Notes under the pieces: generated by a model
Told to the model about the DNA's origin: nothing
What the model saw: the letters and a program-made list of their open reading frames with translations, nothing else
Database searches by the model: none
Translations under genes and position numbers: made by a program
NCBI GenBank assembly: GCA_031213475.1
Contig: JARUPZ010000020.1
Coordinates: forward strand, 2,100,975-2,164,974
Reading direction: 5' to 3'
Origin: Nereocystis luetkeana
Taxonomy: Eukaryota > Sar > Phaeophyceae > Laminariales > Laminariaceae
Length of the DNA stretch: 64,000 nucleotides
In this document: positions 23,956 through 34,908 of the stretch, piece by piece
Position numbering within the stretch: position 1 is the stretch's first letter
Layout of the letters: each line of letters opens with the position of its first letter

Positions 23956-25954
23956 ATGGCGGCTGCAGGCGTCGTCAAAAAGGAGAAGAGGAGGAAGAGG
24001 AGCAGAGATGACCGAGGCTGTCAAGATGTTGTTGGTATCGAATCTCCTGCGAGCGACGTTGCATCAGCGGCAGCAGCAGCAGCAGCAGCTGCAGCAGCAG
24101 CAGCACCACCACAACCACCACCACCACCACCACCACCACCACCAACTGAAGGTACCGGAGAAACGACTGCAACAAAGCAAACGAAGCAGAAGCAGAAGAA
24201 GAAGAAGGAGAAGAAGAGGAAGCGGAAGACGGCACAGACTCATGAAGGAGAAGCAGATGACGGTGCAGAGGTCCAATCATCCCGCGTTTCTGCAGCTCCT
24301 GCTCTTCTTGCTGGTGGCAGAGGGGATAGTACAATGAATACCACCAGCACATGCACTGGCAGACGGATTCTTGTCGACGGCCTCGACAGCAGTGAGGGCG
24401 ACACTCTCCCAGCTGGCGAGGCAAAGCAAGGAGAGAAACCGGCAAAGAGACGCAAGAAAGGGAGACGGGCTCCTTCGGCAGCACCTCCTCCATCGCCGTC
24501 GGCAGCATCATCGCCGTTGACAGCATCGCCCCTGTCGGCAAAGCCTTTGGCAGAGCCTACACCGGCTGCCCCCCCCAGTGTTGGCACTGCTGCATCGCTC
24601 CCCGCCCTGCCCTGCACGGGAAAGGTCGAGGAGTACCTACCAATCGGCATAGAGAAATCGGCGGGCAAGTCAATCAGCATAGAGCAATCGGCGCGCGAGC
24701 CAATCAGCATCGACCAATCGACGCGCAAACCAACCAGAATAGAGCAATCGGCGCGAAACGGAACAGGCGACCGCCACGGCCGCAGTAGCGCAAAGAAAAG
24801 GAAGGGTCGCCGATCACCATCACGTCGCGGGGGAGACGAGCTAGACGGTTCCGACCTCCCACCCGGTGGAGAGAAAGCCGGCAGTGAAAACGCAGACGAA
24901 CGCAATCACAACAACAGCAACAACGGGGACAACAACGTTAGCCACTACGACGAGGTTGAGGTTGAAGATGTCCCGCTGGAGGGTGTCGTGCACAATGGGG
25001 CGATGCTCCTCGTCGACGCAAGGAGGAGGGTCTTCTCCGCCCAGCGAGACGAGCGAGGAGGCCTCGTGAAGGTGGGGCGTTTCGACGACAACCGCGGAGA
25101 GGTAATCCTTGAGACACGCCTCCAACTAACCGACGGGAATACGCCAGAGGTGTTGCCGGAGGCGGGGATGAGGGTGGGAGCGCTCGGTGCAGCGGCGGAG
25201 GCGTTATCCAAGTCATCAGCCAGTGCCGGTCTCGACAGGGGTATTGCCTCGGGAGTTCTCCAAGCAGGCGGCGGCCTCGCAGGAGGTGGTGGTGTTGCCG
25301 CCGAAACGGAAGGAGCTGGTGACGGCAGAAAGAAGAAGAAGAAAAAGAAAAAGAAAAAGAAGAAAACGGGGACAGAGGTCGCGGGGGGGGACGGCGTGAA
25401 GACGGGCGGCAGCAAGGGGAACGCGAGCGGGGGGGCACTGCCGGGGGCGGGACCGAAAGGCGTCGTAGAATATCCCTTCGAGGTGGAGGTGCGTTGAATT
25501 GTTGGTTGCGAGGGATATCCTACTCTACTATGATGGGGGGCCATATTATATAGGACGTACGGTACTCACAAAAAACTAAAGATTTCGCTATTTCACTAAC
25601 AATATTCAGTCCTATGGTCCGAGCCGTTCGCCCCGGTGGTTCAAGTGGTTAACCTCGAATTCTACTTGTTTGAGTCCTGGGTTCGAGCCCTAGGAGGGTC
25701 GGACTTTGACTTTATTTGCAAAAAAAAAAAAAAGAAAAAGGGATTCAATTGTTGAGAGCGCCTTGCAGCGTGGGTAGGCACAATTCGATGCGAGTCGACG
25801 AGGGAAGAAAAGGCTGAAATCTTCTCGCGATAAAAAATGAAGGCACGTACCGTAGCGGGAAGGGGGGAGAAGAGCCTGCTATGTGACCCCGGATCTGAGT
25901 TACGAGTTGGAAGGAGAGAGAGAAGAAGATGTGCGAAGATAATGAATGGGATGG

Positions 25955-26001
<47 letters not shown>

Positions 26002-29000
26002 TACTATGGTCACCCGTCATACTTGCTCAGCGCTGAGTAAGGAGCACAGTAGGTTTGTCCCTTCTAACCAAAATATGTACCTGGTATACTTAGGCCGACT
26101 GTGTAGCGCAGTAGGTTGGACAACCTACTATTTTATTGTGATGGAAGAACTGTGGGTTGAAGCGATGACCTGCTGTGCTACTCAGTCAGCGCTGATTAAG
26201 CTACATAGTAGGTTGTCTCTTCTAACCAAGTGTATTTGCATATGTATATATATACCTGGAACCTGGTGTACATTGACCGAATAGCCGGAAGTAGGTAATC
26301 CCTTCTGAAGAGCAAAATGCATACTTTGTGAGTTCGACTCAAGTCTCGGGCTGACTTACTGTAGTACTGCAGTGTACCACCCTGGGCCGAAATATAAGAA
26401 CCGCTTGGTCTTGATATTAAGGCATAAACGCTCCTTATGTATTCGCCTGGAGTGGTAGTCCAGCAGTAGCGGTTGTCCCTTCTAGCCAACCTTTTTTTTG
26501 TGAGTTGGGCTCAGCCTGGGCGTTGATTCCCGGGGCTCGAGATTGGAAACCCCCCGCTACACTCTTCTAGTCAGTATAGAACGGTGGGACCCTTGCCCTT
26601 CATTGCCACCGCACAGGATGAAAGGTCAAGGTTCGGAGCACATGCGTTTTGTTTCGAGAAACATACAGCCCGGGAATTTATCGGGTATTACCTGCCGCTG
26701 TTGCATCGCCCAACTACCCCCCCCTCCCTAATGTCTGCCTGGTCGGTGAAATCCCGACAGGCTCCGTCCCGGCGTGTTAGGGATACGAGGGTCTATGGCC
26801 ATACAACTACGGCCAAACATGAGATCGAATACATATGTCCTATCGGGACACCCTCCCCCCCCGCTCGCTCCTTCCGCTCCCGCTTGAGAACCCCCCCCCC
26901 ACCCCCGGCGCTGCCTTCGCTCCCAATCCCAATTTGGACCCCCCCCCAACGCGCTCCTTTCCCTCCCCTTGCGGGGAAACTCCTCGTCCCTCCCGCGCTG
27001 CTTTCTCTCCCCGTCCCCCCCCTTTCAATGGTCGAATGACTAAGGCAAGCACTAAATGAGTACCCCCCCCCCCCCCCCTCCCCACTCCCACGCTGCTTTC
27101 TTCCCCCTTTTGGGGGGAAACCCTCTCGCCCTCCTTACCACCTACTCCAACGGCAACGAACCGGTCGGAATTCCGCCGCACGGTGGTGTCGGGGTGCTGT
27201 TGGCAGGAGTGCGATCACTGTGAGACAAGCGAGATCGCATACGCGCACATCGCACCGCTCCTGTTGGCGTTGGCGGCGGAGCTGGGGAAAACGCCAGAGG
27301 AGTTAATCATCTACGACCCTTACTTCTGCCAGGGGTCTACGGTCCGAAGGCTGGCATCGCTAGGCTTTCCCGGGGTGTACAACAGGAACGAAGACTTTTA
27401 CGAGGTGGGGGAAGACCGGAAAGGGTTTCGTAGTGAGGTGGTTGCGGCTGCGAGAGGGTGGAACTTGTTCCTTCAGGAGAGGCTGCTACCTGTCGCGCTA
27501 CTTCTGTCACCTGTTGAGGTTGTATCGATAGGTCGGGGTACGTGATGGATGCGTATGTACGTTCCCAAGAGATAATTCTCCAGCCAGTGAGCTAGGCACT
27601 GCAACACACAGTGTAGGCAAGGTAGGTTTACGGATGGCGCATGGCAAGGGGCTCGCCCCCGAAATGTTCGGACCCAGTAGTACCCGCCATCACCGCGGGG
27701 TGATGTCGTTCAGTCCACGATGATTGGCGCAGTGATGATTGCACCATCATTATTAACGTCGCTTCTCTATTTCTTCATTTTTTGCGCGGTCTGCTTCGTT
27801 GCTGCTGCTTCCAGGCGGTGAGGAGCGGCACAGTCCCGGAGCACGACGTGCTGGTCACCAATCCCCCCTTTAGCGGCGAGCACGTGCCCAAGATCCTCAG
27901 CTTTTGCGCTCGCCAGGGGGCGAAGCCCTGGCTGCTCCTCATGCCCAACTACGTCTACCTCAAGGTGCATACCATGAATTTTGTGTTGGGTACCGTGTTG
28001 AATGTTTCGCACGTACGAAAAAATCGAAGTTTCGATGTGTGCTATGATATCGAATGCGTCTTGCCCTCAGCACGGGCGCGGCATGACCCTACTCGTACCG
28101 CTGCCGCGCTCACACCACAGTACTCGTTCTTGACGGGTTTTGCAGGCTAAGAGGCGTTCGTGCTACGTTAGGGGTTGCGCACTTTTGGGCTCAAACCTTC
28201 CACACCTCGGAAATATCAGATGAATCATCTACAGATAGATCATGATCTAGATCTTTCGAGGTAGGTCTATCCCCGATATTGTATGATCTACAGTAGCTCA
28301 TGTTGCCGGGTGGGACCCCGTATACCAGGTAGTGTGTTTGCCTTTTAGGGGTATCACCTTACAGGTTCTTCTCACTTGATTTTAGTATAGGAGATATATA
28401 CCTCACCCTAAAACCGATTCTGAGCAAAAGGTAAAAGCGCAACCCGATGAACAGTCCAAAATCACATCGGTCTGATCGTAAATACAAGGTACGTTAGTAC
28501 CTACTGTGAACATTGAAGTGTGTCTTATATTATCGATCAGACCGGTACAGTATTATGCCTGGTAGTTAGTATCACGGGTAATATTGTATATACCCTAATG
28601 GCATGCCCACGATGGTTGTTGGGTTGTAACCTCTTGGGGGGCCCGAGATAACGACCAAAACAATGGTTGATTAGTCTACAGTAGTGCTATCAGCTGTCTA
28701 GGCGCAAAGCAGCACGAGGGGACCCAGAGTACCCCCCCCCCCCCCCCCCCCCCCCCCCGCCCTCCTGTATTAAACGGTTGGCAAAACCACGCCTGGCATA
28801 TATCGTCGCTTTGTTTGCTGCCTGGGTCCCAAGAGGGGTTGAACCCCTTTTTTAGGACCGCAGTCCCGTGTTGAGGACAAACTACTTGGAATTTATGTGG
28901 TTTGTCCCGAAAACGGGACTGCAGTACTATCAGTACTAAAAAGGGTTGAGTCGATATTTTCGGTACGCCGCTCTGTCAAAGCTAGTCTCCTGGGCGCTCT

Positions 29001-32000
29001 CGGCTCTCCAGATTTTGTCGCGTCCGCCTTTTCTTTCCCCTCCGCCGAAAACCTGTCGTGCCTCAGGACTACTACGAGCCGTCTCTGAGGAGCGGGCCTC
29101 CTAGCCGGGGTGCAACGCTTCCGTTTTATCTAACTCCTCCCAAGAGGTGAGGGGAGCACAAGATGTTTGTTATCGAGCCATGCCACCGGAGTAAGAGGGA
29201 GGGTACTCTTCAGGTACTTTTTTGTTTGCCGACGAGTTTTCTGACTGTCGGGACTCCCTCCCACTCAAAAACGAACGCCCCGAAAAACTCTGTGACCCCA
29301 TTAGAACGGTTTCTTTCCCCTTTTTACAACTGCAGTCCCGTTTCGGGGACAAACCACTCAGATTGTCAGTAGTTTGTCCCAGAACGGGACTGCGGTCCTA
29401 AAAGGGTTAAGAGAAGATTTCACACGCCGGACAGACTTATCACAATCTATCTGATCTGTCTACAGATAGATAATCTAGACCCTAGCCTTTTGTTATGAGA
29501 GGTTGTGTGCAGAAGCTGTGCAGTACAGGTCCAACCCAGGAAACACGTTCTGCAGTAGATCCTGCAGGTTGTACGGCTCCCATCCAGCAACATGAGCTAT
29601 AAATCATACTGATCATACAGATCATACAGATCATACAGATCCGGAATCTATCTACCATGCAATATTTAGAATATGAAGTGGGAATCGATGATCTGTCCGT
29701 GTTGCGGAAGATTTTTCGTTCACTCTCCAACTGCCTATTAATAGCCCAGTGGATTAACACATCAAAATGTCGGGTTGCGCATACAAGCTACCAGGTATCT
29801 CTCCGAAGACGATTTTTTGGGTGAGTTACTCACACGCAGTTTGTTTTTCCCCTTCCTTTCCTTTTTTCCTCTTTTTTTTTTTTTTCCTTTTTTATCCCTC
29901 CGGCGGATTGGTAGAACTCAGGCGGATTGGCGAAAAATAAGCTCTACCCCTTTCAGGGCGAACCACTCTAAATTCAAGTAGTTTTGTCCCCAAAACGGGA
30001 CTACGGTCCTAGAAAGGGTCAATCTCACCACACCTCCAGTGAATGAAAACTGGTACCAGGTACGCTCGTAGTCGTTTTTTATCCAAACTTCGCCGCAAGC
30101 TGTAAGAAAGGGGGTCACACGCCCCCCCTCGCCCCCCCGCCCCCCCGCCCCCCTCCCCCCCCCCTCCCACCGCTCTCTTTCCTCCTCTAAGGTACATGTA
30201 CTACAGCCCTCAGGGGTCCAGGGTAAACGTGAAGAGCTCGGAGCGGAAGACGTCTCCGTTCAACACGTTCTGGTACATCCGTTTGGGTGACGGAGGCGTC
30301 ACGTCCAAGGTATTCAAGCGACCCGGGTCGGGCGACTCGCGAGCTAACGGAAACTGGCGGTCTTGTCACCTGTCTAGGAAATGGGCGTTCTGCCCGTCTA
30401 GGAAACGAGCGGTACAAGTTATGTGTCGCCATGCTGCTCCGCCTGGTTTGTACTTGAGACACCCCCCCCCTTTTGCCCGCTGTGATATGATATGATATGA
30501 TATGATATGATATGATATGATATGATAGGATAGGATAGCTCCGGTTTCTTCGCGCGGCGGTCGATGCTGCAATGCCACTTTATTTTCGACGGTTTTTCAC
30601 TCTCAAAAGTCCCGAAGTGGGGCTGCTTCGTGCGGTCGAGATGTTGTATGTTGAAACACAATACCTGGTACCTGGTAGGTGATTTATTTATCTGTTCATT
30701 TAGGTTACCAGCGGGTATTTCGTTACTTGGTTATCTTGATAACTTTTGTTTTTTTTGTTATGTATTTTGTTGTTTTGCTATTCTGTTCTTTGTTAATACA
30801 GTTGTTCAGTTGTATCCTCCGATGGGTGGACAAGGTAAAAGCTTATTGGTGAGCTGTAATCGCCACCTGCCATATACCCTGGTACCCTGGCATCTAATTT
30901 CGACGTTTTTTTTTTTTCTCAAGTGTCCAAAGGAGCCCCCTCAGTGTGGTCGGTGCTGTAGTCGTCGGTTACTATCCACCATCAACCTACTCTCAACATT
31001 TTGTTTCCCTTTCTCAAGTCCCGAAGATGGCTTGGTTCGTGCGGTCGAGATGCTGCAATCGTGGACCGGTAGGTAACCATCATCCCAGAACCCACCCCAA
31101 TGCTTGCATTTTTCGACTACAGTACGTTCTCCCTCTTAGCCCTTCAAGAACTGCAGCACCGTTTCGGGGACAAACCCCTCAAAGAACGCGTCTACGATAG
31201 AGGTTCACCCCAATTTTTCTGAGGCTCCTCACTTGAGGAGCTCCATACCTCACCCGAAAACTGACTTCAGCAAAAATCAAATTGCATCGCGGCGAATAAT
31301 TCCATTGCCCGAGTCTGCAAAACGTTGTTTTCGAAATCAAGATTGGTATTCCGACGATTTCGGGTCAAGGAACCCCGTCTTTCAGAAACAAAGAAAGCGG
31401 AAATGTGCTACCTCTACCGTAGAACGGGTCTCAAACTTCAAGGAGTTCGTCCCCCAAAACGGGACTGCGGTGCAAAAAGTTAACTTGTAATCCCCTTTCG
31501 GAGCCCGAGGTATATATAGCGACCCAAAATAAACAAAGGTTGACAACGCTATTAACAGTATTATCAACCATTGAATCGCGAGGGGACCCCCCCAGGTGGT
31601 ATGAGTAGGTTGGATAAGGTCGTGCCCGTGCCGTCCGACCACTTCTTGCATCGTACCAGGTAACTCATACACACATAAAACTTGTACCGGTGTACCTCGA
31701 AGTATACTGCTGCATCATTTCCCGGTAAAACCCAGTGGTCGTCGCTGTGATGGTTACTTTTTTTCAAGGATCGATTTATCCCCTCTGAAGTCGGCCAGTC
31801 CCAAAAGGGGTATAAGTCGTAACCCTTTTAGGGCAAACTTGCAGTCAGTCCCGTTCTGGGGAGACAAGCCACTCAAATTCTAAGTATTTCGGGGGACTTT
31901 ATTAAGTAGGACCTAAGGTGCACACAAAAAACTATATATTTCGCTCATTTTACTTACAGTATTTGGTCCTATTTAAATGGTCCCCCGTAAATAGTTTGTC

Positions 32001-34012
32001 CCCGAAACGGGTCTGCAGTCCCGGCCAAAGGGGTCAAGGGACTTGGATTCACACTAACACTGCCAGATTATCGTTGATCGCCGTCTACGTCCACGAATCA
32101 CTGCCCTCATCTGTCCCCCTCCCCGCCCGCGAAACGCCTGCCCTTGAACGCGGTGCCCCCACCTGCTCCGATCTGAACGCGCCCAACCAGATACTTCAAG
32201 CGTACGACGCTCGATCGAGGAAGCCCGGGGACGAAGCCAAGTGTTGCGTCGCCAGGACGACCCAGCAGGTACGGCAGATAAATATCGTGGGATTTTATTT
32301 CTTGGAGACGGAGATTTACGCCCTTTATTTTCGTGCGAATAACTGCTGGGAAGGCTTTGAAAAAGGGCGTCGGGGGTGTGGTGTTCAAAGTACGAGGAGT
32401 GCGCTGTTGCTGTTTGGGGGGATGTACTCGATAGATGAGTGTCCCCGCGTCGAGGTCGGGAAATTATCGGATTGTCCGCAGCTCGGGGAGTAATCGTTCG
32501 GCGGTCATCGTGCCGCTCAATGTACCGTCCGGTTTGCGTAAATGTTTCAACACCCCAGACAGATCATGATTTAAATCATCTGCTGCTGTAGAGCAACTAG
32601 TTCCTCACCCGCCTTTGTGAGAGGTTGCGCATGATCTGCATCGTACATATCTACACCCAGGAAACATGTGCTATATACCTACAGATCATGCGGATTGTGC
32701 GGGTCCCACTCGACAAACATGAGCAAAATCATACAAGACCGGGAACAGATCTGCGTTGGAATATCTAGATCATGAAGTGCGAATGATCTGTAGATGATCT
32801 GTAGATAATATGCGGATGATGTGTAGATGATCTGTAGATGGTTTGAAGATGATCTGTAGATGATTTGAAGACGATCTGTAGATAATTTGTAGACGACATG
32901 TAGATGATCTGCAGATGATACGTGTATGATCTGTAGATTATTTGTAGATGGTCTGTAGATGATTTGTAGATTATCTGTAGACGCTCTGTAAATGATTTAT
33001 ACATGATATATACATGATCTGCAGATGATCTGTCGATGATCTGTCGGGCCTGTAACTTGTTTCACACACTTCGGACGGGTTCAGTGGCTACACAGATCGC
33101 ACAGATCACGCGCACGGGTCTGCGTCATCTATACCGCTCTGATCCGAAACGAAGGAACGTGTAGTCATTAATACGAAGACCAAGCGGTCCTTATATTTAC
33201 GCGCAGAGATAGGTCCAAGTTACCTCGGGGTTGGCCTGTAGGATATGCATGGTCTGTTACACGTGTCCCACCCCAGCGACCTGTACGATCTAGGTCAGGC
33301 AGATCATGAGCTGTCCGACGAGTGAAATCTGTGATTGTATTCTTTTTTCCGCCCTGACGTACTGGCAGAAGACATGAGCTTAACCCTGCCAGCCGGTATT
33401 TTCTGCCTGGTACATACCAGGTACCACCCTGTCCGAAAATGTAAGGATCATTTGGGTATTTATATATTTATATACACAGCCAAACGCTTCTTACATTTCC
33501 GGGCTGAGCGGTAGTATGGAGCGCTCCCACTGCCGTACCAACGAAGACAGCCCGCCGCAACGCACGTCCCTCGAGATTCCGCCCGCTCTGTGGTTCCCCA
33601 AGGTCATGATTTTTATGCAGCTACATTGTTTTTTTCCACCGAGCTTCGTCCCCCCCCCCCCCCACTTCTCTGTCCTCTGGTTTGCACGTTCCTCGAGATT
33701 CCGCCCTCTCTTTCGATCCCCACGGCCATGATTTTCATGCATGTACAAATCATTAATCGCAAAGTTTCGCCCCCCCCCCCCGCCCCCCCCCCCGCCGCGC
33801 CCCCGCCGCGTTCACGTTCCCTCTGGATTTCTCTTTTCTCCTGCCTGGTGGCCTTATCTGGCTCTCGGCTCTTGCCCGCGGCCTTCGGTATTGTGCAGAT
33901 CCCGTACAAAATGATGGACTCCAATGACCCTCGCAGGAAACGAGCGAGGGATCGACAGCGGAGCATTGATCGCATACGGAAGAAAAAGAGCGAAGAGCTC
34001 GTTAGTAGCTGA
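23956..34012 (+). CDS. NPPF-motif class I methyltransferase-like protein, seven exons
   Basis: Exons: 23956-25488, 27207-27404, 27815-27964, 29067-29146, 30192-30309, 32191-32268, 33899-34012. All phases agree, giving about 756 aa. The ATG at 23956 is the first after an in-frame TAG at 23941. Exon 1 (511 aa) is low-complexity: Lys/Arg clusters resembling nuclear localisation signals, an Ala run then a Pro run near residue 40, three IEQSA-type repeats, and a poly-Lys stretch near residue 460. Exons 2-7 encode the conserved core: HCETSEIAY, then DPYFCQGSTVRRLASLGF (motif I-like), DVLVTNPPFSGEHV (NPP[FY] catalytic motif of N6-type methyltransferases), LLMPNYVYLK, PFYLTPPKR, PFNTFWYIRL and IPYKMMDSNDPRRK. 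I recall this block order from an uncharacterised conserved family in algae and oomycetes; substrate unknown. Exon 6 and the end of exon 5 are the least certain. Confidence 0.78.
25529..25617. mobile_element. MITE-A copy 14, 3'-truncated
   Basis: Left end and middle present; the right terminus is missing where the SINE copy starts. Lies in intron 1 of the methyltransferase-like gene. Confidence 0.7.
25618..26000 (+). mobile_element. tRNA-derived SINE, most complete copy with long poly-A tail
   Basis: The head has an A-box-like TGGTTCAAGTGG and a B box GGTTCGAGCCC. The body (GCGTGGGTAGGC, TTCTCGCGATAAAAA, GATCTGAGTTACGA, AATGAATGGGATGG) recurs elsewhere, and it ends in about 45 A. The acceptor stem does not pair, so it is not a functional tRNA. 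Lies in intron 1 of the methyltransferase-like gene. Confidence 0.75.
26028..26500 (+). repeat. Local repeats of TAGGTTTGTCCCTTCTAACC
   Basis: Four to five spaced copies of GTAGGTTGTCCCTTCTAACC, with tRNA-A-box-like TAGCGCAGTAGG nearby. Possibly decayed tRNA-derived sequence. Confidence 0.4.
26376..26457. mobile_element. MITE-D copy 2
   Basis: Arms ACCACCCTGGGCCGAAATAT and ATTCGCCTGGAGTGGT around an AT-rich loop. Confidence 0.6.
26728..26855 (-). repeat. R3 repeat copy 4, reverse
   Basis: Contains GTCTGCCTGGTCGGTGAAAT, the complement of the shared core. Confidence 0.7.
28196..28325 (+). repeat. Family E (GATC-rich) repeat, copy 1
   Basis: Shares CACACCTCGG, AGATCATGATCTAGATC and GCTCATGTTGCCGGGTGGGA with 37.1 kb. 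Confidence 0.6.
28841..28948. mobile_element. MITE-B copy 6 with a TATCAGTA insertion
   Basis: Right arm reads GCAGTACTATCAGTACTAAAA where others read GCGGTCCTAAAA, i.e. a 10-bp gain around TATCAGTA. Confidence 0.8.
29318..29410. mobile_element. MITE-B copy 7
   Basis: Complete apart from a shortened left end. Confidence 0.78.
29425..29665 (+). repeat. Family E repeat, copy 2
   Basis: Contains CAGATAGATAATCTAGACC, GTTGTGTGCAGAAGC and CTCCCATCCAGCAACATGAG. Confidence 0.6.
29945..30023. mobile_element. MITE-B copy 8, left arm mostly deleted
   Basis: Right arm intact (TTTTGTCCCCAAAACGGGAC), left arm reduced to ACCCCTTTCAGGG. Confidence 0.7.
30482..30538 (+). repeat. TGATA pentamer microsatellite
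   Basis: About 11 units, in the intron after methyltransferase-like exon 5. Confidence 0.9.
31138..31480. mobile_element. MITE-B copy 9, split by a MITE-C
   Basis: Left arm 31,138-31,185 and right arm 31,430-31,480 flank a complete MITE-C. The loop sequence CTCAAA is repeated on both sides of the insert. Confidence 0.8.
31186..31429. mobile_element. MITE-C copy 1, nested in MITE-B
   Basis: About 245 bp with inverted ends AACGCGTCTACGATAGAGGT and ACCTCTACCGTAGAACGGGT. Flanked by CTCAAAG (31,179-31,185) and CTCAAAC (31,430-31,436), a probable target duplication of 6-7 bp. Confidence 0.8.
31819..32038. mobile_element. MITE-B copy 10, split by a MITE-A
   Basis: Left arm 31,819-31,884, right arm 31,994-32,038; MITE-A occupies the loop. 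Confidence 0.82.
31885..31993. mobile_element. MITE-A copy 15, nested in a MITE-B
   Basis: Sits at the loop of MITE-B (31,819-32,038): left flank AAATTCTAAGTA, right flank TAGTTTGTCCCC, so the target TA is duplicated. Ends TTTCGGGGG and CCCCCGTAAA. Confidence 0.85.
32555..32760 (+). repeat. Family E repeat, copy 3
   Basis: Leads directly into the 11-bp minisatellite, which may have arisen by expansion of its GATCTGTAGAT motif. Confidence 0.6.
32785..33047 (+). repeat. 11-bp minisatellite GATCTGTAGAT, about 24 units
   Basis: Period 11 throughout (GATCTGTAGAT, GATTTGTAGAT, GATCTGCAGAT variants). The apparent ORF on the minus strand is just this repeat. Lies between methyltransferase-like exons 6 and 7, inside GATC-rich family E sequence. 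Confidence 0.9.
33423..33513. mobile_element. MITE-D copy 3
   Basis: Arms ACCACCCTGTCCGAAAATGT and ACATTTCCGGGCTGAGCGGT; loop of TATTTATA repeats. A degraded relative lies at 33.13-33.21 kb. Confidence 0.65.
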
Positions 34013-34162
34013 CGCGCCTCCTCTGAGTGTGCGCGTGGTTTGCCTTGCGGCAGTTTTTTTTTGTCTCGCTCTTCCGTGATGGCAGTGGGTGGCAAGAGGC
34101 AGGTACTGCTGTGAGCAGGTACTGTAGGTCTCCTGCGGGTACACACCCGGGCCCGCCGATTT

Positions 34163-34193
<31 letters not shown>
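34163..34193 (+). repeat. AT microsatellite
   Basis: (TA)15, 150 bp downstream of the methyltransferase-like stop codon. Confidence 0.9.
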
Positions 34194-34197
<4 letters not shown>

Positions 34198-34279
34198 CGT
34201 CGTGGTGTGTCCTCTGTTTGGTCTTCGGATCTTGACGTCTACGAGAGTAAACGGCGGAGGCACCCGTAAATTTAGGGTC

Positions 34280-34366
34280 TACCACTCTGACCCATAATAT
34301 AAGCACCGTTTCTACTCTAATTTTTGAACAAAAATATGCTTATATTTCGGGATAGAGGGGAGTGAA
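34280..34366. mobile_element. MITE-D copy 4
   Basis: Arms ACCACTCTGACCCATAATAT and ATATTTCGGGATAGAGGGG. Confidence 0.6.
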
Positions 34367-34484
34367 CAGTTGTGTGCTGTGGCTCCAGGCACGTGTTGGT
34401 GGTTAGCCCCCTTAAGGAGCTGTACCCACGTTTTTGGGGAACGAGCTACTTGGAATCAGTGTGGGATAATACAGAAAAGGTCAA

Positions 34485-34685
34485 GTTTCCGCCCCATGAA
34501 TTCGGCGCGAGTCGACGAGGGAAGAAAGGGCCTAAAGTCTTCTCTCTCGCGATTAAGTGCAGGGCGCGGAGAGGGGGGATAAGGGCCCGCTATATGTGCG
34601 ACCACAGATCTTCGTTACGGCTATCACTACCAATGCGAGAGAGAAAAAAAGGGCGGATGTATTTATTTGATGGGATGCATTTGTT
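34485..34685 (+). mobile_element. SINE copy 6, partial
   Basis: Shares GCGCGAGTCGACGAGGGAAG, TCTCGCGATTAAG and the ATGGGATG end with the 25.6-kb copy. Confidence 0.55.
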
Positions 34686-34791
34686 TTTTGTTGTTGTCAT
34701 ACGGTGACGTCATGTTTTCTCGTGGCAAGTGTCAGCCGCATAGCCGACGCTTCAGAGTGAGCTAGCTCTGCCGACAGCTATATAGATAAGA

Positions 34792-34908
34792 TATTACGGG
34801 GGACCATATTAAATACCAGGGTAGGACCTACGGTAGACACAGAAACCTATCTATTTCGCTATTTTTACTAACAGTATTTGGTCCTATCTACTATGGTCCC
34901 CCACAATA
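34792..34908. mobile_element. MITE-A copy 16 with a TACCAGGGTA insertion
   Basis: Left arm reads TTAAATACCAGGGTAGGACC where others read TTAAATAGGACC: CCAGGG inserted with TA on both sides. Confidence 0.85.

Noticed and set aside
25621..25705. tRNA gene candidate with A and B boxes
   Set aside because: Acceptor stem halves do not pair, and the sequence continues into a repeated body with poly-A, so it is a SINE head.
32765..33004. Minus-strand frame of Tyr/Ser/Ile-rich repeats
   Set aside because: Entirely the translated 11-bp minisatellite.
33613..34263. Minus-strand 216-codon frame antisense to the last methyltransferase-like exon
   Set aside because: Shadow frame crossing AT and poly-G repeats; the plus strand carries the conserved DSNDPRRK exon.
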